Numbered from the stretch's first letter, positions 1-8,971 are shown. The stretch is 64,000 nt of DNA from Mesorhizobium sp. B2-8-5 (GCF_006440675.2 NZ_CP083951.1:6171501-6235500), one strand, 5' to 3'. Made by a program: numbers and translations. Notes: a model not told the origin generated them from the sequence alone.

Positions 1-2
1 AA

Positions 3-635
3 CCGAATCTCACCACGGTTTCTGGCGAGACGGCCAGCTTCAATGCCGGCGGCGAAGTGCCGGTGCGCAGCGTCAACAGCCAGGGCGAGGTCGAGATCGT
101 CTTCAAGCAGTTCGGCGTCAATTTGAACTTCACACCGGTGGTGCTGGACGACGGCAAGATCCACATCAAGCTGGCGCCGGAAGTCAGCGACCTGACGGGC
201 TTCACCGCTGCCGGCGACCCGATCTTCACCAATCGCAAACTGTCGACGGCGGTCAACCTGCGCGACGGCCAGAGCTTTGCGGTCGGCGGCCTGCTTTCCA
301 GCAAGAACACCATACAGCAAGATCAGGTGCCATGGCTCGGCCAGGTGCCAATCGTCGGCGCACTTTTCAAGAATTCGAGCACGGCGAAGGAAGAGACCGA
401 GCTAGTCGTCATCGTCACGCCGCATCTGGTGCGGCCGGTGCGGCCCGGCGAACAACTGGCGACCCCCTTCGACAAGACAAGACCCGCGAACGACCCGGAG
501 CTCATGCTGCTCGGCCAGCTCGAAGTCAACAAGGACATGATCCGCATGTACGAGCATGGCGAAGGCGTCACCGGGCCCTATGGCCACATGCTGGACGTGA
601 AATCGAAGGACAAGCTGGTCTATGTCAAGAAGTAA
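3..635 (+). CDS. cpaC: Tad/Flp pilus secretin CpaC (RcpA-like), C-terminal part
   Basis: This is the last ~210 residues of an outer-membrane secretin; the reading frame is already open at the window edge, so the 5' end is missing. The segment carries the secretin hallmarks: a beta-rich core ending in a V-P-x-L-G-x-x-P-x-x-G-x-L-F motif, followed by the E-L-V-V-I-V-T-P-H-L-V strand typical of type II/III secretion secretins. The tail (LGQLEVNKDM...HMLDVKSKDK) is typical of alphaproteobacterial CpaC. The protein would form the outer-membrane channel through which the Flp pilus emerges. Its last 14 bases overlap the next lipoprotein gene, so the two are translationally coupled. The family call is secure; which Tad locus copy this is cannot be told because upstream genes are outside the window. 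Confidence 0.93.
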   Translation, partial: PNLTTVSGETASFNAGGEVPVRSVNSQGEVEIVFKQFGVNLNFTPVVLDDGKIHIKLAPEVSDLTGFTAAGDPIFTNRKLSTAVNLRDGQSFAVGGLLSSKNTIQQDQVPWLGQVPIVGALFKNSSTAKEETELVVIVTPHLVRPVRPGEQLATPFDKTRPANDPELMLLGQLEVNKDMIRMYEHGEGVTGPYGHMLDVKSKDKLVYVKK

Positions 636-915
636 GCTCCTGCTCATCCTTCTCGGCACCAGCATGCTCGCAGGCTGCGCGGCCGACTATCTGAACAATT
701 ACGACACGATAACGCTGGCTGCCGGCGACTCGCAGAAGGCCAATCAGTTGCTGCAGACCGTCGATCCGTACAACCCGGCTGCGAACAACACGAAGATCGA
801 GGGCGACGGCGCGCGGTCTGTCGCCGTCGTGCAGAAATACAAATATCCGGCGTCGGCGTCGGCGGCGAGCACGACGGCCAATGCCGGCCCATCGGTTACG
901 ACCGGAGCGAACTGA
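622..915 (+). CDS. Small lipoprotein of the Tad pilus locus
   Basis: A 97-residue protein with a lipoprotein signal peptide: a hydrophobic stretch at residues 6-17 followed by L-A-G-C, which makes Cys19 the lipidated residue. The mature part is short, rich in Ala, Asn and Ser, with no recognisable enzymatic motif. It overlaps the end of the secretin gene by 14 bases and is followed by the TadG-like gene, so it sits where CpaD/TadD-type lipoproteins are found in pilus loci. It is far shorter than CpaD (usually about 200 residues or more), so I do not call it CpaD. A pilotin-like or periplasmic accessory role for the secretin is an inference from position only. Confidence 0.75.
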   Translation: MSRSKLLLILLGTSMLAGCAADYLNNYDTITLAAGDSQKANQLLQTVDPYNPAANNTKIEGDGARSVAVVQKYKYPASASAASTTANAGPSVTTGAN

Positions 916-980
916 GAAGAAGGATGCTGCGCGTCGGGCGCGCGAGGACGCCCGGCACGAATGGAACAGAGAGTAAGATC

Positions 981-2492
981 ATGTTGAGGACCATTCGTGA
1001 ATTCTGGAACGATCAACGCGGCATAGCGATGATCCTCGTCGCCATAATGCTGCCGGTGCTCGTCGGCTTCGCGTTGCTCGCCATCGACATGAGTCGCGCC
1101 AACAGCCTGCATAACGATCTGCAGAAAGGTGCCGATGCTATGGCTCTGGCGGCTGCGGCGGAACTGGACGGCAGATCGGATAGCATCACCAGAGCCAACC
1201 AGGCGGTGACAAATCTCCTCACCAACCAAACGAAATTTTCCACCGCAGGCGACCACACACTCGCCTTGGCTGATGTGACGGTGACCTACCTGACCGGCAT
1301 ACCAGCCAGCGACAACATCGCGTTGGGTGCTGACGGCGTCGACGCCAACGGCGTGAACTGGGCAAGCACTGACCCCAAGGCCGTGGCATTCGCGGAAGTG
1401 ACGGTGAACCCGTCAGGTGTAGCAGACGGCGCGGGCGCGTTCGCGACGATCTTTCCAGCGAGCTTCCTTGGCGGCAACGACACGATGGATATACAGCCAC
1501 AGGCGGTGGCTGGCTTCACCCAAACCATCTGCGAAACCGTGCCGATCTTCATGTGCAACCCGTTCGAGACCGATACGCCGTTAACAAGCAAGACTATTCA
1601 GCAAGCCTTCGCATCGGGGGATACCTACAGCCGCGAATTCCGCGTCCTGAAGACGGACAACAACAGCAGGCCTGGCCCAGGCAATTTCGGCTTGCTCGAC
1701 AACGACCTGCAGTCGCTGCGCGATGCCATCGCGATGGGAACCGCCGGCACCTGCTACAATCGCAATGCCCTCACCACGAAAACAGGCGTTACATTGGGCC
1801 AGGTCAACACGGGCCTCAATGTCCGCTTCGACATCTACAGCGGCAAGATAAAGCAGCATGATAGCGAATGGGCCTATCGACCGGCAAGCAACGTCCGCAA
1901 AGGGGACAAGGGCGGAAACTGCAACAAATACACGCCTGACGATCCGACGAAATCCATGCCGCTGCCGCCTGGCAACAACTACAATAAGGGAATGACTGAC
2001 TCCACCTGGGACAGGAGCACGTACTGGAGTGTCAACCACAAGGCGACTTATCCGTCGATCCCGAGCAAGAGCAACCCGACCGGGAACATGGGTGCTCCTG
2101 CGTCTAGGTATGACGTCTACAAATACGAAATCGAGAATGGCTTGGTTCCAGATAAGTCAAAGGGCAACGAAACCGGGGTTCCGCAATGTTTTAACAAGAA
2201 CAAAAATCCGAGGCCGACTGCTGATCCCGATCGCAGGCTGCTTAACCTGGCCATTGTCGACTGCCTTGCTGACGGGGACAAGGTCATCAATGGTCACACC
2301 AAGATAAAACCTGACGGGTATGCCAGCGTTTTCCTGAACGCTCCGATCCAGAAAGTTGATAATACCAAGAACGACGACGACGACACGGCTAACGAAAAGC
2401 CCATCAGCCTCGAGATCGTCGATGTCGATGGCCCGCTTGGCGACGGCACGCTCGACAAGGCTTTCCGCAACGAGGCGCAGCTTTACCGGTGA
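981..2492 (+). CDS. TadG-like pilus assembly protein
   Basis: About 503 residues when started at the ATG at 981, which is preceded by a GAGAG-type ribosome site; an in-frame ATG at 924 would add 19 residues that look non-coding. The N-terminus shows the TadE/TadG signature: a charged stretch with DQRG, then one long hydrophobic helix (residues ~16-36) followed by a D-M-S-R-A segment and a helix rich in Ala (GADAMALAAAAELDG). The remainder is a large, weakly conserved periplasmic domain with several Cys residues. TadG proteins are inner-membrane anchored and help assemble or anchor Flp pili. The stop overlaps the GTG start of the next TadE-like gene. Confidence 0.85.
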   Translation: MLRTIREFWNDQRGIAMILVAIMLPVLVGFALLAIDMSRANSLHNDLQKGADAMALAAAAELDGRSDSITRANQAVTNLLTNQTKFSTAGDHTLALADVTVTYLTGIPASDNIALGADGVDANGVNWASTDPKAVAFAEVTVNPSGVADGAGAFATIFPASFLGGNDTMDIQPQAVAGFTQTICETVPIFMCNPFETDTPLTSKTIQQAFASGDTYSREFRVLKTDNNSRPGPGNFGLLDNDLQSLRDAIAMGTAGTCYNRNALTTKTGVTLGQVNTGLNVRFDIYSGKIKQHDSEWAYRPASNVRKGDKGGNCNKYTPDDPTKSMPLPPGNNYNKGMTDSTWDRSTYWSVNHKATYPSIPSKSNPTGNMGAPASRYDVYKYEIENGLVPDKSKGNETGVPQCFNKNKNPRPTADPDRRLLNLAIVDCLADGDKVINGHTKIKPDGYASVFLNAPIQKVDNTKNDDDDTANEKPISLEIVDVDGPLGDGTLDKAFRNEAQLYR

Positions 2493-3034
2493 GCCCGATG
2501 ACCAAGCTTCGCCAAATCATTGCACCATTCCGCGACGACGAGAACGGCACGGCGCTGGTCGAGATGGCAATCGTTACGCCCTTCGTTGTCCTGCTATCGG
2601 CCGGCGTGTTCGAGTTCTCCAACATCCTGAACACGCGCCTGCTTCTTGAAGCCGGCGTTGAGGACGCCGCGCGCTATATGGCGCGTTGCAGCAACGATCC
2701 GGGGGATCCTGACGACCCTAACGATCCTGTTAGGATAAAGTGGGCTGCTTGCGGCGATGTAGCGAAAAACATCGCGGTCAATGGCGCTTGGACGGGGGGA
2801 ACCGCAAGAGTTGCGGGATGGACCACGGGTCAAGTTGAGATCGACACGACGTCCACTCCGGCAGTCGATAGCGCTACTCCGCCGAACGAGCTCTACCTAA
2901 GCAGTACCAACAACGTATACGTGGTGAACGTTTCCACATCATATACGTACCCGGATTTGGGCTTTTGGTCCTACCTTGGTTTTGGTGCTCTCACCCTCTC
3001 GGTGTCCCATCAGGAGCGTGTCGTCGGATGGTGA
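2489..3034 (+). CDS. TadE-like minor pseudopilin
   Basis: A 181-residue protein beginning at GTG 2489 inside the previous stop, or at ATG 2498, which removes three residues. The N-terminal DDENGTALVEMAI segment followed by a hydrophobic helix is the classic TadE motif, including the Glu at the +5-like position used by prepilin-type processing in pseudopilins. The C-terminal half is a Ser/Thr/Asn-rich periplasmic domain. It is one of two consecutive TadE-like genes here, both overlapping their neighbours by a few bases, so the locus is a tightly coupled operon. The family call is firm; the individual role (TadE or TadF equivalent) is not resolved. Confidence 0.87.
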   Translation: MSPMTKLRQIIAPFRDDENGTALVEMAIVTPFVVLLSAGVFEFSNILNTRLLLEAGVEDAARYMARCSNDPGDPDDPNDPVRIKWAACGDVAKNIAVNGAWTGGTARVAGWTTGQVEIDTTSTPAVDSATPPNELYLSSTNNVYVVNVSTSYTYPDLGFWSYLGFGALTLSVSHQERVVGW

Positions 3035-3657
3035 CGCGCAAAAGATTCTGGACCAGTCAGTCTGGAGCGACAATGGTCGAAATGGCCATTGCAATGCCGC
3101 TGCTGCTCACCCTCCTGCTCGGTTTTGTCGACTTCGGCTATGCCTTCTACCAGTGGAACGGGGCCAACAAGGCGGTGCAAGCCGGTGCCAGACTGGCGCA
3201 AATTTCCACGCCGATCGCCACCGCCTTGTCATCCGAGACTGGGACCCAGGCGGATTTAACTCTCGTTGGCGCGGCGGTGCCGCCAGGCACTTACGACTAC
3301 GTTTGCACCGCAGATTCCGCAGGAGCGGCATCGTGCACGGGTACCAGCTGTAAATCGGGTGACACATGCGCGGACCAGGCGTCCTTTGACTTCGTTTATG
3401 ACGGCAGCAGCAACCGTGCCGGCATGCACGATTTCCTTCCTACCCTGGAAAAATCCGAGGTCAGGATCGAATATGTCGCATCCGGCCTCGGCTACTGGAC
3501 TCGCCCCGGTGGACCCGTGCCGACCGTCACAGTCAGCATCGTCAATCATCCCTTCCAGTTCTTCTTCCTGGGCGGGCTGCTCGGATTCAACGACATCACC
3601 ATGCCCTCCATGCTGAGCACTGTCACGGGGGAAGACATGAAGAGTACTTGGCCATGA
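3028..3657 (+). CDS. Second TadE-like minor pseudopilin
   Basis: A 209-residue protein. The ATG at 3028 overlaps the previous stop by 7 bases; a longer in-frame upstream extension from 2965 lies inside the preceding gene and is rejected. The N-terminus reads SQSGATMVEMAIAMP followed by a long hydrophobic segment, the TadE signature with its conserved Glu. Four cysteines cluster around residues 95-113 (CTADSAGAASC, CKSGDTC), which may form periplasmic disulfides. The stop codon overlaps the cpaE start as ATGA. Likely a minor pilin working with the adjacent TadE-like protein, perhaps as a heterodimer; that pairing is inferred from arrangement. Confidence 0.87.
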   Translation: MVTRKRFWTSQSGATMVEMAIAMPLLLTLLLGFVDFGYAFYQWNGANKAVQAGARLAQISTPIATALSSETGTQADLTLVGAAVPPGTYDYVCTADSAGAASCTGTSCKSGDTCADQASFDFVYDGSSNRAGMHDFLPTLEKSEVRIEYVASGLGYWTRPGGPVPTVTVSIVNHPFQFFFLGGLLGFNDITMPSMLSTVTGEDMKSTWP

Positions 3658-4817
3658 ACGCCATCGACACCAGAGTCCTGCCCACCAAGCGAAAGCAGGT
3701 CGCGCTGTTTTCTTCGGATCCGAATTTCACCCGCGAGGTGACGACGCGGCTTGACGCGCTGGCGATCTATGACGTCAAGGTCTCGGACGCGGCGGAGTTC
3801 CTCAAAGGGCCGCCTGTCGACAGCCGGCCCGGCATTATCATCCTCGATCTCGCCAATGGCGAGCTGCTCGGTAATCCGGCGATCGTCGAGGCGCGCGCGG
3901 CCTGGGCCTCGGTGCCGCTGATCGCGATCTCGGACGAGCTCACCTCCGAGCAGACGCGCGTCCTGGTGCGCATGAACGCGTCGGACTGGCTGCACAAGCC
4001 GCTCGACGCCAAGGAGCTGCTCAACGCCGTCACCTTCCACGACACCGGCAGCCAGGGCACCAAGAGCCGCATCGTCACCTTCATCGCCGCCAGCGGCGGC
4101 GCCGGCGCCACCACGCTGGCGATCTCGGCGGCCGAGCACCTTGCCTCGAAATCGGCCGAGCGCGCGGCTTCGACCTGCCTCGTCGACCTCGACTTCCAGA
4201 GCGCCAATTGCGGCGCCTACCTCAACCAGTTCAACCAGTTCGATCTCTCCGGCATCATCGGCCAGCCGGACCGGCTGGACGTCGAGCTCATGGACGTCAT
4301 CAAATTGCCGCGGCCATCCGGCCTCACGCTCTACTCTTTCGAGCGGCCGCAGCTGCCGTTCGAGCCGCACGGTTCCGACTTCGTCTTCAGGCTGCTCGAT
4401 CTCGTCGCCTACCGCTTCGACGACATCGTCATCGACCTGCCCAATATCGAGACGCCCTGGCATGATTCGGTGCTGCGCACGAGCGACGAGATCTTCATCG
4501 TCTTCGAGCTCAACGTCGCTTCGCTGCGGCAAGGCAAGCGGCTCTACAAGAAGATCCGCGAATTGCGCGGCAACAAGGTCAACATCACGCTGGTCGCCAA
4601 CAAGCACAAGCGCAAATGGTTCGGCAACCACTTCTCGCGCAGCGAGCTGGAGAAGATCTTCAAGGCGCCGCACATCAAGTCGCTGGCGCTGGACAACGCG
4701 CTTCTGGCCGACGCGCTGAACCGCGCCATCCTGCCTTCCGAGGTGGACGGGCGCGCGCGCTTCAACAAGGATTTGAAACGCATGTTCAAGGAACGGCTGG
4801 ACAATGCCCAGCGCTAG
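3654..4817 (+). CDS. cpaE: Pilus assembly ATPase-like protein CpaE/TadZ
   Basis: A 387-residue protein with two domains. Residues ~15-125 are a receiver-like (REC/AtrR) domain that keeps an Asp at 65 and a Lys at 115. Residues ~138-380 form a MinD/ParA-like domain. The P-loop region at 147-154 reads SGGAGATT, so both lysines of the deviant Walker A motif are absent, a state common in CpaE/TadZ proteins. CpaE localises the Tad machinery to a cell pole and nucleates assembly. I use the ATG at 3654, which overlaps the preceding stop (ATGA); a TTG two codons earlier is possible. The gene overlaps the following L,D-transpeptidase gene by 14 bases. Confidence 0.88.
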   Translation: MNAIDTRVLPTKRKQVALFSSDPNFTREVTTRLDALAIYDVKVSDAAEFLKGPPVDSRPGIIILDLANGELLGNPAIVEARAAWASVPLIAISDELTSEQTRVLVRMNASDWLHKPLDAKELLNAVTFHDTGSQGTKSRIVTFIAASGGAGATTLAISAAEHLASKSAERAASTCLVDLDFQSANCGAYLNQFNQFDLSGIIGQPDRLDVELMDVIKLPRPSGLTLYSFERPQLPFEPHGSDFVFRLLDLVAYRFDDIVIDLPNIETPWHDSVLRTSDEIFIVFELNVASLRQGKRLYKKIRELRGNKVNITLVANKHKRKWFGNHFSRSELEKIFKAPHIKSLALDNALLADALNRAILPSEVDGRARFNKDLKRMFKERLDNAQR

Positions 4818-5379
4818 CTCGACGCGGCGGATGACGGCGCGCCTCGCGGCTGCCTGCCTGATCGGCATCGCGTCGATGTCGGCTTGCGGTTTGGCGGAGG
4901 CCGGATCGCCGCCGCTGCCGGCCATGGGCCCCAGCCTGCGCAAGGCGGTCGCCTTTGAGACCGGCGAGCAGCCGGGCACGATCGTCATCCGCAAAAACGA
5001 GAAGGCGCTCTACCTGGTGACGGGCCAGGGCCAGGCGCTGCGCTACCAGATCAGCGTCGGCCGCGACGGCTTCGGCTGGACCGGAACGGTCAAGGTAGCC
5101 TCCAAGACCGAATGGCCGCAATGGCGTCCGCCCAAGGAAATGCGCGCGCGCCAGCCGGAACTGCCGGCGATGGTGCCGGCCGGTCCCTACAATCCGCTCG
5201 GCGCCCGGGCGCTTTATCTGTCGCGCGACGGACGCGACACGCTCTATCGCATCCATGGCACCAACGATCCCAAGGGCGTCGGTTTCGACGGCACGTCCGG
5301 ATGCTTCCGGCTGACGAACACCGATGTGATTGATCTCTTCAAGCGCGTCGCGGTGGGCGCAAAGGTGGTGGTTGAATGA
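4804..5379 (+). CDS. L,D-transpeptidase (YkuD/ErfK family)
   Basis: A 191-residue exported protein: a hydrophobic signal segment at residues ~13-30 and a YkuD domain at ~58-190. The catalytic signature is visible as His151-Gly (HGTNDP) and Ser-Gly-Cys167-Phe-Arg169-Leu-Thr-Asn, where Cys167 is the nucleophile. Such enzymes make 3-3 peptidoglycan crosslinks or attach proteins to peptidoglycan. The start lies inside cpaE and the stop overlaps the next start, so it is co-translated with the pilus genes. A cell-wall enzyme in this place may open or reinforce peptidoglycan around the pilus channel; that role is inferred from context only. Confidence 0.88.
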   Translation: MPSASSTRRMTARLAAACLIGIASMSACGLAEAGSPPLPAMGPSLRKAVAFETGEQPGTIVIRKNEKALYLVTGQGQALRYQISVGRDGFGWTGTVKVASKTEWPQWRPPKEMRARQPELPAMVPAGPYNPLGARALYLSRDGRDTLYRIHGTNDPKGVGFDGTSGCFRLTNTDVIDLFKRVAVGAKVVVE

Positions 5380-5936
5380 CGATGATCAGCGAGCCGGACG
5401 CTCCGGCAATCGAACTCGGTCACCGGGAAGCGGCTCCGGGAAAGCCCAGCCGGGCCAGACTGATCGGTGTCCTCGCGGTGGGCGCCGCGCTCGTCACCTT
5501 CGTCAACGTGACAGCCGCCGTTTATCTCTGTCGCGGCGTCAACGACCTCAAGACGATGGAGGCGCGGCTGGAACAGCTCGGCCAGTTCGAGCAGCGGATC
5601 AGCGCCCGCATCGACACCGTCAACAACGGTTTCCAGAGCCGGTTCGAGACGCTGGACCGTCAGTTGCAGGCGAATTTCGGCCAGATCAACGGCAATATCG
5701 CCAAGCTGGAGCAAGGCCAGCCCGTCGCCGCCAGAGAGCCAGCACCTGGCGCGCCGGAGCCAGCCCTACTTGACAACACCACGGTGGCGGATGCTTCCGC
5801 GGCCGACGAAAGCGGCGGCGATGCCGCCGACGCGCGGCTCTCGTTCAAGCGGAAGGTCGCGCCTCCGGGGCCCAACCCGGCCTACCAGCGCATCCAGCAG
5901 CCCGACGGCAAGGTCTATTACAAGAAGATCAACTGA
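5376..5936 (+). CDS. Single-pass membrane protein with coiled coil, unknown function
   Basis: A 186-residue protein I do not recognise. A single hydrophobic helix at residues ~29-51 is followed by a heptad-like region (~55-112) rich in Gln, Glu, Leu and Arg that looks like a coiled coil, then a low-complexity Ala/Pro/Asp stretch and a basic C-terminus (RIQQPDGKVYYKKIN). The topology suggests a short cytoplasmic tail and a periplasmic coiled coil. ATGA overlap with the L,D-transpeptidase gene places it last in the pilus operon. A structural or scaffold role with the neighbouring cell-wall enzyme is possible but unsupported by any motif. Confidence 0.7.
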   Translation: MTMISEPDAPAIELGHREAAPGKPSRARLIGVLAVGAALVTFVNVTAAVYLCRGVNDLKTMEARLEQLGQFEQRISARIDTVNNGFQSRFETLDRQLQANFGQINGNIAKLEQGQPVAAREPAPGAPEPALLDNTTVADASAADESGGDAADARLSFKRKVAPPGPNPAYQRIQQPDGKVYYKKIN

Positions 5937-5965
5937 ACGCGCGGGGCTGTCGTTGCTGCTTTGGA

Positions 5966-6499
5966 TTACAGATCGCGCTGCAGGGCCAGCATGCGGACTG
6001 CGCGGGCTTCGGCGCGCTGTCTCGCCTCGCGCAGGAAAGCGACGTGGCAATAGGCGCAGGCCGCGAGACCGAGGCACAGCACCAGGCTATTCTTCAAGCT
6101 GAAGTCGAGCATAAGCGAAAAGCGCCAGCCGTTCGGCACGGTGAAGGCGGCGATCGTGCTTGCCGTCTCGGCATGGCTGCTAAGCGCCATCATCTTGCCC
6201 GCAAAGAGCAGCGCGGCATGATTGGCCAGAAAGAAGCCGGCGGACCTTTTTGCCTGGCAAATCATCCAGCAGGCGCCTGCCGCGAAGACGATAATGGCAG
6301 CATCCAGCGCCAACGACCCGCCGAGATAGACATGCGCCTGCTGCCAGAACATGGTCGAGAACGGGCGCAGCTCCAGCCAGGCATGCCACACAGCGGGGCT
6401 GGCGGGATAGAAGCCGAGAAGCATTGCTGCCGCTCGCTCCGCCGCCAGCAGAAGCAGCACCAGGGCCGGAAAGGCAAAAAGCAGTATCGGCTTGCGCAT
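5966..6499 (-). CDS. Multi-pass inner-membrane protein, unknown function
   Basis: A 177-residue protein with about four hydrophobic helices and a basic C-terminal tail. I chose the ATG at 6499 because a GAGGGG ribosome site lies about 8 bases upstream; a frame extension to 6556 adds residues without coding character. No family motif is recognised. It points toward the pilus operon and ends 29 bases from it, so the two transcripts converge. Function cannot be assigned from sequence. Confidence 0.7.
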   Translation of the reverse strand: MRKPILLFAFPALVLLLLAAERAAAMLLGFYPASPAVWHAWLELRPFSTMFWQQAHVYLGGSLALDAAIIVFAAGACWMICQAKRSAGFFLANHAALLFAGKMMALSSHAETASTIAAFTVPNGWRFSLMLDFSLKNSLVLCLGLAACAYCHVAFLREARQRAEARAVRMLALQRDL

Positions 6500-6704
6500 C
6501 GTGTCATCCCCTCGACATCCGATCACCGATTCTAGGCCGCATTGGTTGCGCGACACTTAACGCAACGCCTTGCTTTTCAAGGATTGTCGCTCATGTCTAA
6601 TGTATGATCCGGTTCAACGGGGGTGACGCCGTGTCGACAGGAGCTAACGGGTTGGGCTCGGGCGGCATCATCGACAGCCGCCGCGACCTCGCGGCGTTCC
6701 GCGC

Positions 6705-7409
6705 GTGAGCCAGGCGAATCCGCCCGGCCGCCCGTTGCTGGCGTCCGCGCTCGGCGGTCTCGGGCTGCTCGCAGGCATGGCGCTGATCGCCGAGGGCGGG
6801 CGCCGGCTGCCGCCCGCTTCGATCGCATCGGCTCAGGGCGCCGGTGACCTGAAGGCGGCCTCCCATGCCCCGATCCATGACGCGCGGCCGGGCCAGCCGG
6901 CGCGCAAGATCGCCGAGGATCTCATTGCGCCGCCGCCGCTCGACCCATCCCGGATCGAGCGCATCGAACCGCGTCCTCCGCTTGGCGAACTCGGGCTTGC
7001 GCCGCGACCGAAGACGCCGATGCCGCAGGATTGGCGCGAGACCCTGCTTTTCGGTCCGGTCGCGACCTCCGCGGCGGTCTTCGAAGCCATGGGACGCACG
7101 GTTGCCATCAGCGGGACGGTCGACATAGATCCGGACAGGACCTGCACGTTCGACGACACCGCCTGGCCCTGCGGCCAGCGGGCGCGGGCCGTCTTCAACG
7201 CCTGGCTGCGCGGCCGGGCGCTGAAATGCCTGCTGCCGCCGGACGCCGACCGTTTCGCCATCGCGGCGCCCTGCGCGCTGGGCAAGCAGGATGTCGGCGC
7301 CTGGCTGGTTTCAAACGGCTGGGCGATGGCCGCTCCGACCGGCATTTACGGCAAGGCGGAGGTGGTGGCGAGAAACGCCCGGATGGGCATTTTCGGCCCA
7401 CCGCAATAA
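6705..7409 (+). CDS. Exported protein with staphylococcal nuclease-like C-terminal domain
   Basis: A 234-residue protein starting at GTG 6705. Residues ~12-27 form a hydrophobic signal or anchor. A Pro/Arg-rich linker follows, then a C-terminal region (~90-230) that resembles the OB-fold of thermonuclease-like proteins: strand VAISGTVDIDPD, a Cys-containing segment (CTFDDTAWPCGQRARAVFNAWLRGR), Cys-bearing strands, and the closing NGWAMAAPTG...ARNARMGIFGPP block typical of the family. The usual catalytic Arg/Glu/Arg triad is not clearly preserved, so it is probably a non-nucleolytic relative. Four cysteines could make periplasmic disulfides. Confidence 0.65.
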   Translation: MSQANPPGRPLLASALGGLGLLAGMALIAEGGRRLPPASIASAQGAGDLKAASHAPIHDARPGQPARKIAEDLIAPPPLDPSRIERIEPRPPLGELGLAPRPKTPMPQDWRETLLFGPVATSAAVFEAMGRTVAISGTVDIDPDRTCTFDDTAWPCGQRARAVFNAWLRGRALKCLLPPDADRFAIAAPCALGKQDVGAWLVSNGWAMAAPTGIYGKAEVVARNARMGIFGPPQ

Positions 7410-7663
7410 CGCGACAGCGGGAAAGTCAGTGGCCAGTTCTCCTCGCGGACTTGCGTGAAAGCAGAATGGTCAGAGCGGTTCAGCAATTCTAAAACCTGGG
7501 CCGACGACCGGGCCGGTCATCAGCCGCGGGCCGCGGCCGCTGGCGCGCCGGATTCAGCGCTTGCCATGGAGAAGATGCCGACTTGCATCAAATTGTACGC
7601 TTTCCTGACACCGAAATCGTAACCGGCCTCCTGTAAACGATGCGTCGAACAGGAGATTGGCCC

Positions 7664-8410
7664 TTGACCACGAAAACACCGACCGCGCCGGTTCAAACGT
7701 GGAAGCACCTCATCTTGCTGGCCGTGCTTGGCACCGCCGCCTGCGTCGCGCTTTCGCTCGGGTTGAACTACCTGCTGCTTTTCAGCGACAGCCTCACACC
7801 ATTCGGCCGCGGGGCCGTTACGGCAATCGTCGTGCCGATCGTCATCGGTCTGCCGTTGTTTGCCCTCACCGGCTGGCAACAGATCGAGATGCGCCGCTAC
7901 CGGCAGGAACTCACCAGGTTCGGCACCTATGACCAACTGACCGGCTGCCTGAACGGCAAGGTGTTCACCTCGATGGTCGACAGGAGGGCGGCGAGACCGG
8001 TCGGCCCGCGCTCGGGGGCCTTTCTGGTGATCCATCCGCAACATCTGACGTCGATCAACCTGCGTTTCGGCCTCGAATGGGGCGACGAGGCCTTGCGGCT
8101 GATCGCGTCGGCCATCCGGTCCGCGGTGCGCAAGGACGATCTGATCGGCCGGATCGGAACCTCGATGTTCGGCGTCTTCCTGCCGGGCGCGAGCGAAGAG
8201 GACGCCAAGGACGTGGGCGAGCGCATTCGCGGCACGGTCGGCGAGATCTATTTCGCGCCGAAAGGCGACAAGGACGTGCTTGCGATCAGTGTCGGCGGCG
8301 TCATTTTCGAGCGTGAGCTGGATTTCGAGGACATGTTCCGCTTCGCGGAGGAAGGCATGGCCGAGGCCTCGGACGAAGCCGGCCTGCGGCTGTCGCACGT
8401 CACCAACTGA
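7664..8410 (+). CDS. Membrane GGDEF-domain protein with degenerate active site
   Basis: About 248 residues, with two hydrophobic helices in the first ~75 residues and a GGDEF-type fold after that (TYDQLTGCLNGKVF, then NLRFGLEWGDEALRLIA, then IGRIGTSMFGVFLPG). The signature position reads GTSMF in place of GGDEF, and the usual metal- and GTP-binding acidic residues are missing, so diguanylate cyclase activity is unlikely. It may bind a nucleotide or act as a scaffold. The TTG at 7664 has AGGAG at 7651-7655 at good spacing and is preferred over the ATG at 7640. Confidence 0.75.
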   Translation: MTTKTPTAPVQTWKHLILLAVLGTAACVALSLGLNYLLLFSDSLTPFGRGAVTAIVVPIVIGLPLFALTGWQQIEMRRYRQELTRFGTYDQLTGCLNGKVFTSMVDRRAARPVGPRSGAFLVIHPQHLTSINLRFGLEWGDEALRLIASAIRSAVRKDDLIGRIGTSMFGVFLPGASEEDAKDVGERIRGTVGEIYFAPKGDKDVLAISVGGVIFERELDFEDMFRFAEEGMAEASDEAGLRLSHVTN

Positions 8411-8455
8411 GCCGGCGCGATCGCCCGACAGGCTCACTTCGATGTTCTGGAAAGC

Positions 8456-8530
<75 letters not shown>

Positions 8531-8755
8531 CTGCGATGGCGGCGCTTCTGCCATATCGAACCGGCAAGCGCAAGGCCAAGAAAAACCCAAAGCGTCGCAT
8601 CTAATTCTTGCCGGCAATTATGCGGGTTTGGGGCGGCATGCGCGGCTGATCCATAGCGTGAAACCGGCTCTCGGCCCGCTTCCATGACATCGGCGCGTTA
8701 AAATGCTAGCCATTGCGGAATCGCGGCCGGCTGACCGCCGGCCAGGGATCGGACG

Positions 8756-8956
8756 ATGAACGACAAGGCAAATCCACCGAAAAAAGGCGATGGCGAGCGC
8801 AAGGACCGGCTGGCCGAGGCGCTGCGCGCCAATCTGCAGAAGCGCAAGGCCCAGACGCGGTCACGGCGCGCCCGCGACGCTGACAAGCAGCGCGCCCGCG
8901 ACGCGGATCTAAGGTCCGAAGGATTGCCGGCTGCTGGAAAAATGCACAAGGACTGA
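8756..8956 (+). CDS. Small, highly charged conserved-type protein upstream of murA
   Basis: A 66-residue protein dominated by Lys, Arg, Asp and Ala (ANLQKRKAQTRSRRARDADKQRARDAD), without membrane segments or a recognised motif. The ATG at 8756 follows a GGA-rich stretch. Short charged ORFs in this place next to murA are common in rhizobia as far as I recall, which argues for a real gene. The charge pattern suggests nucleic-acid or ribosome contact, but nothing in the sequence proves it. Confidence 0.6.
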   Translation: MNDKANPPKKGDGERKDRLAEALRANLQKRKAQTRSRRARDADKQRARDADLRSEGLPAAGKMHKD

Positions 8957-8971
8957 CCAAATCAGCCATAC

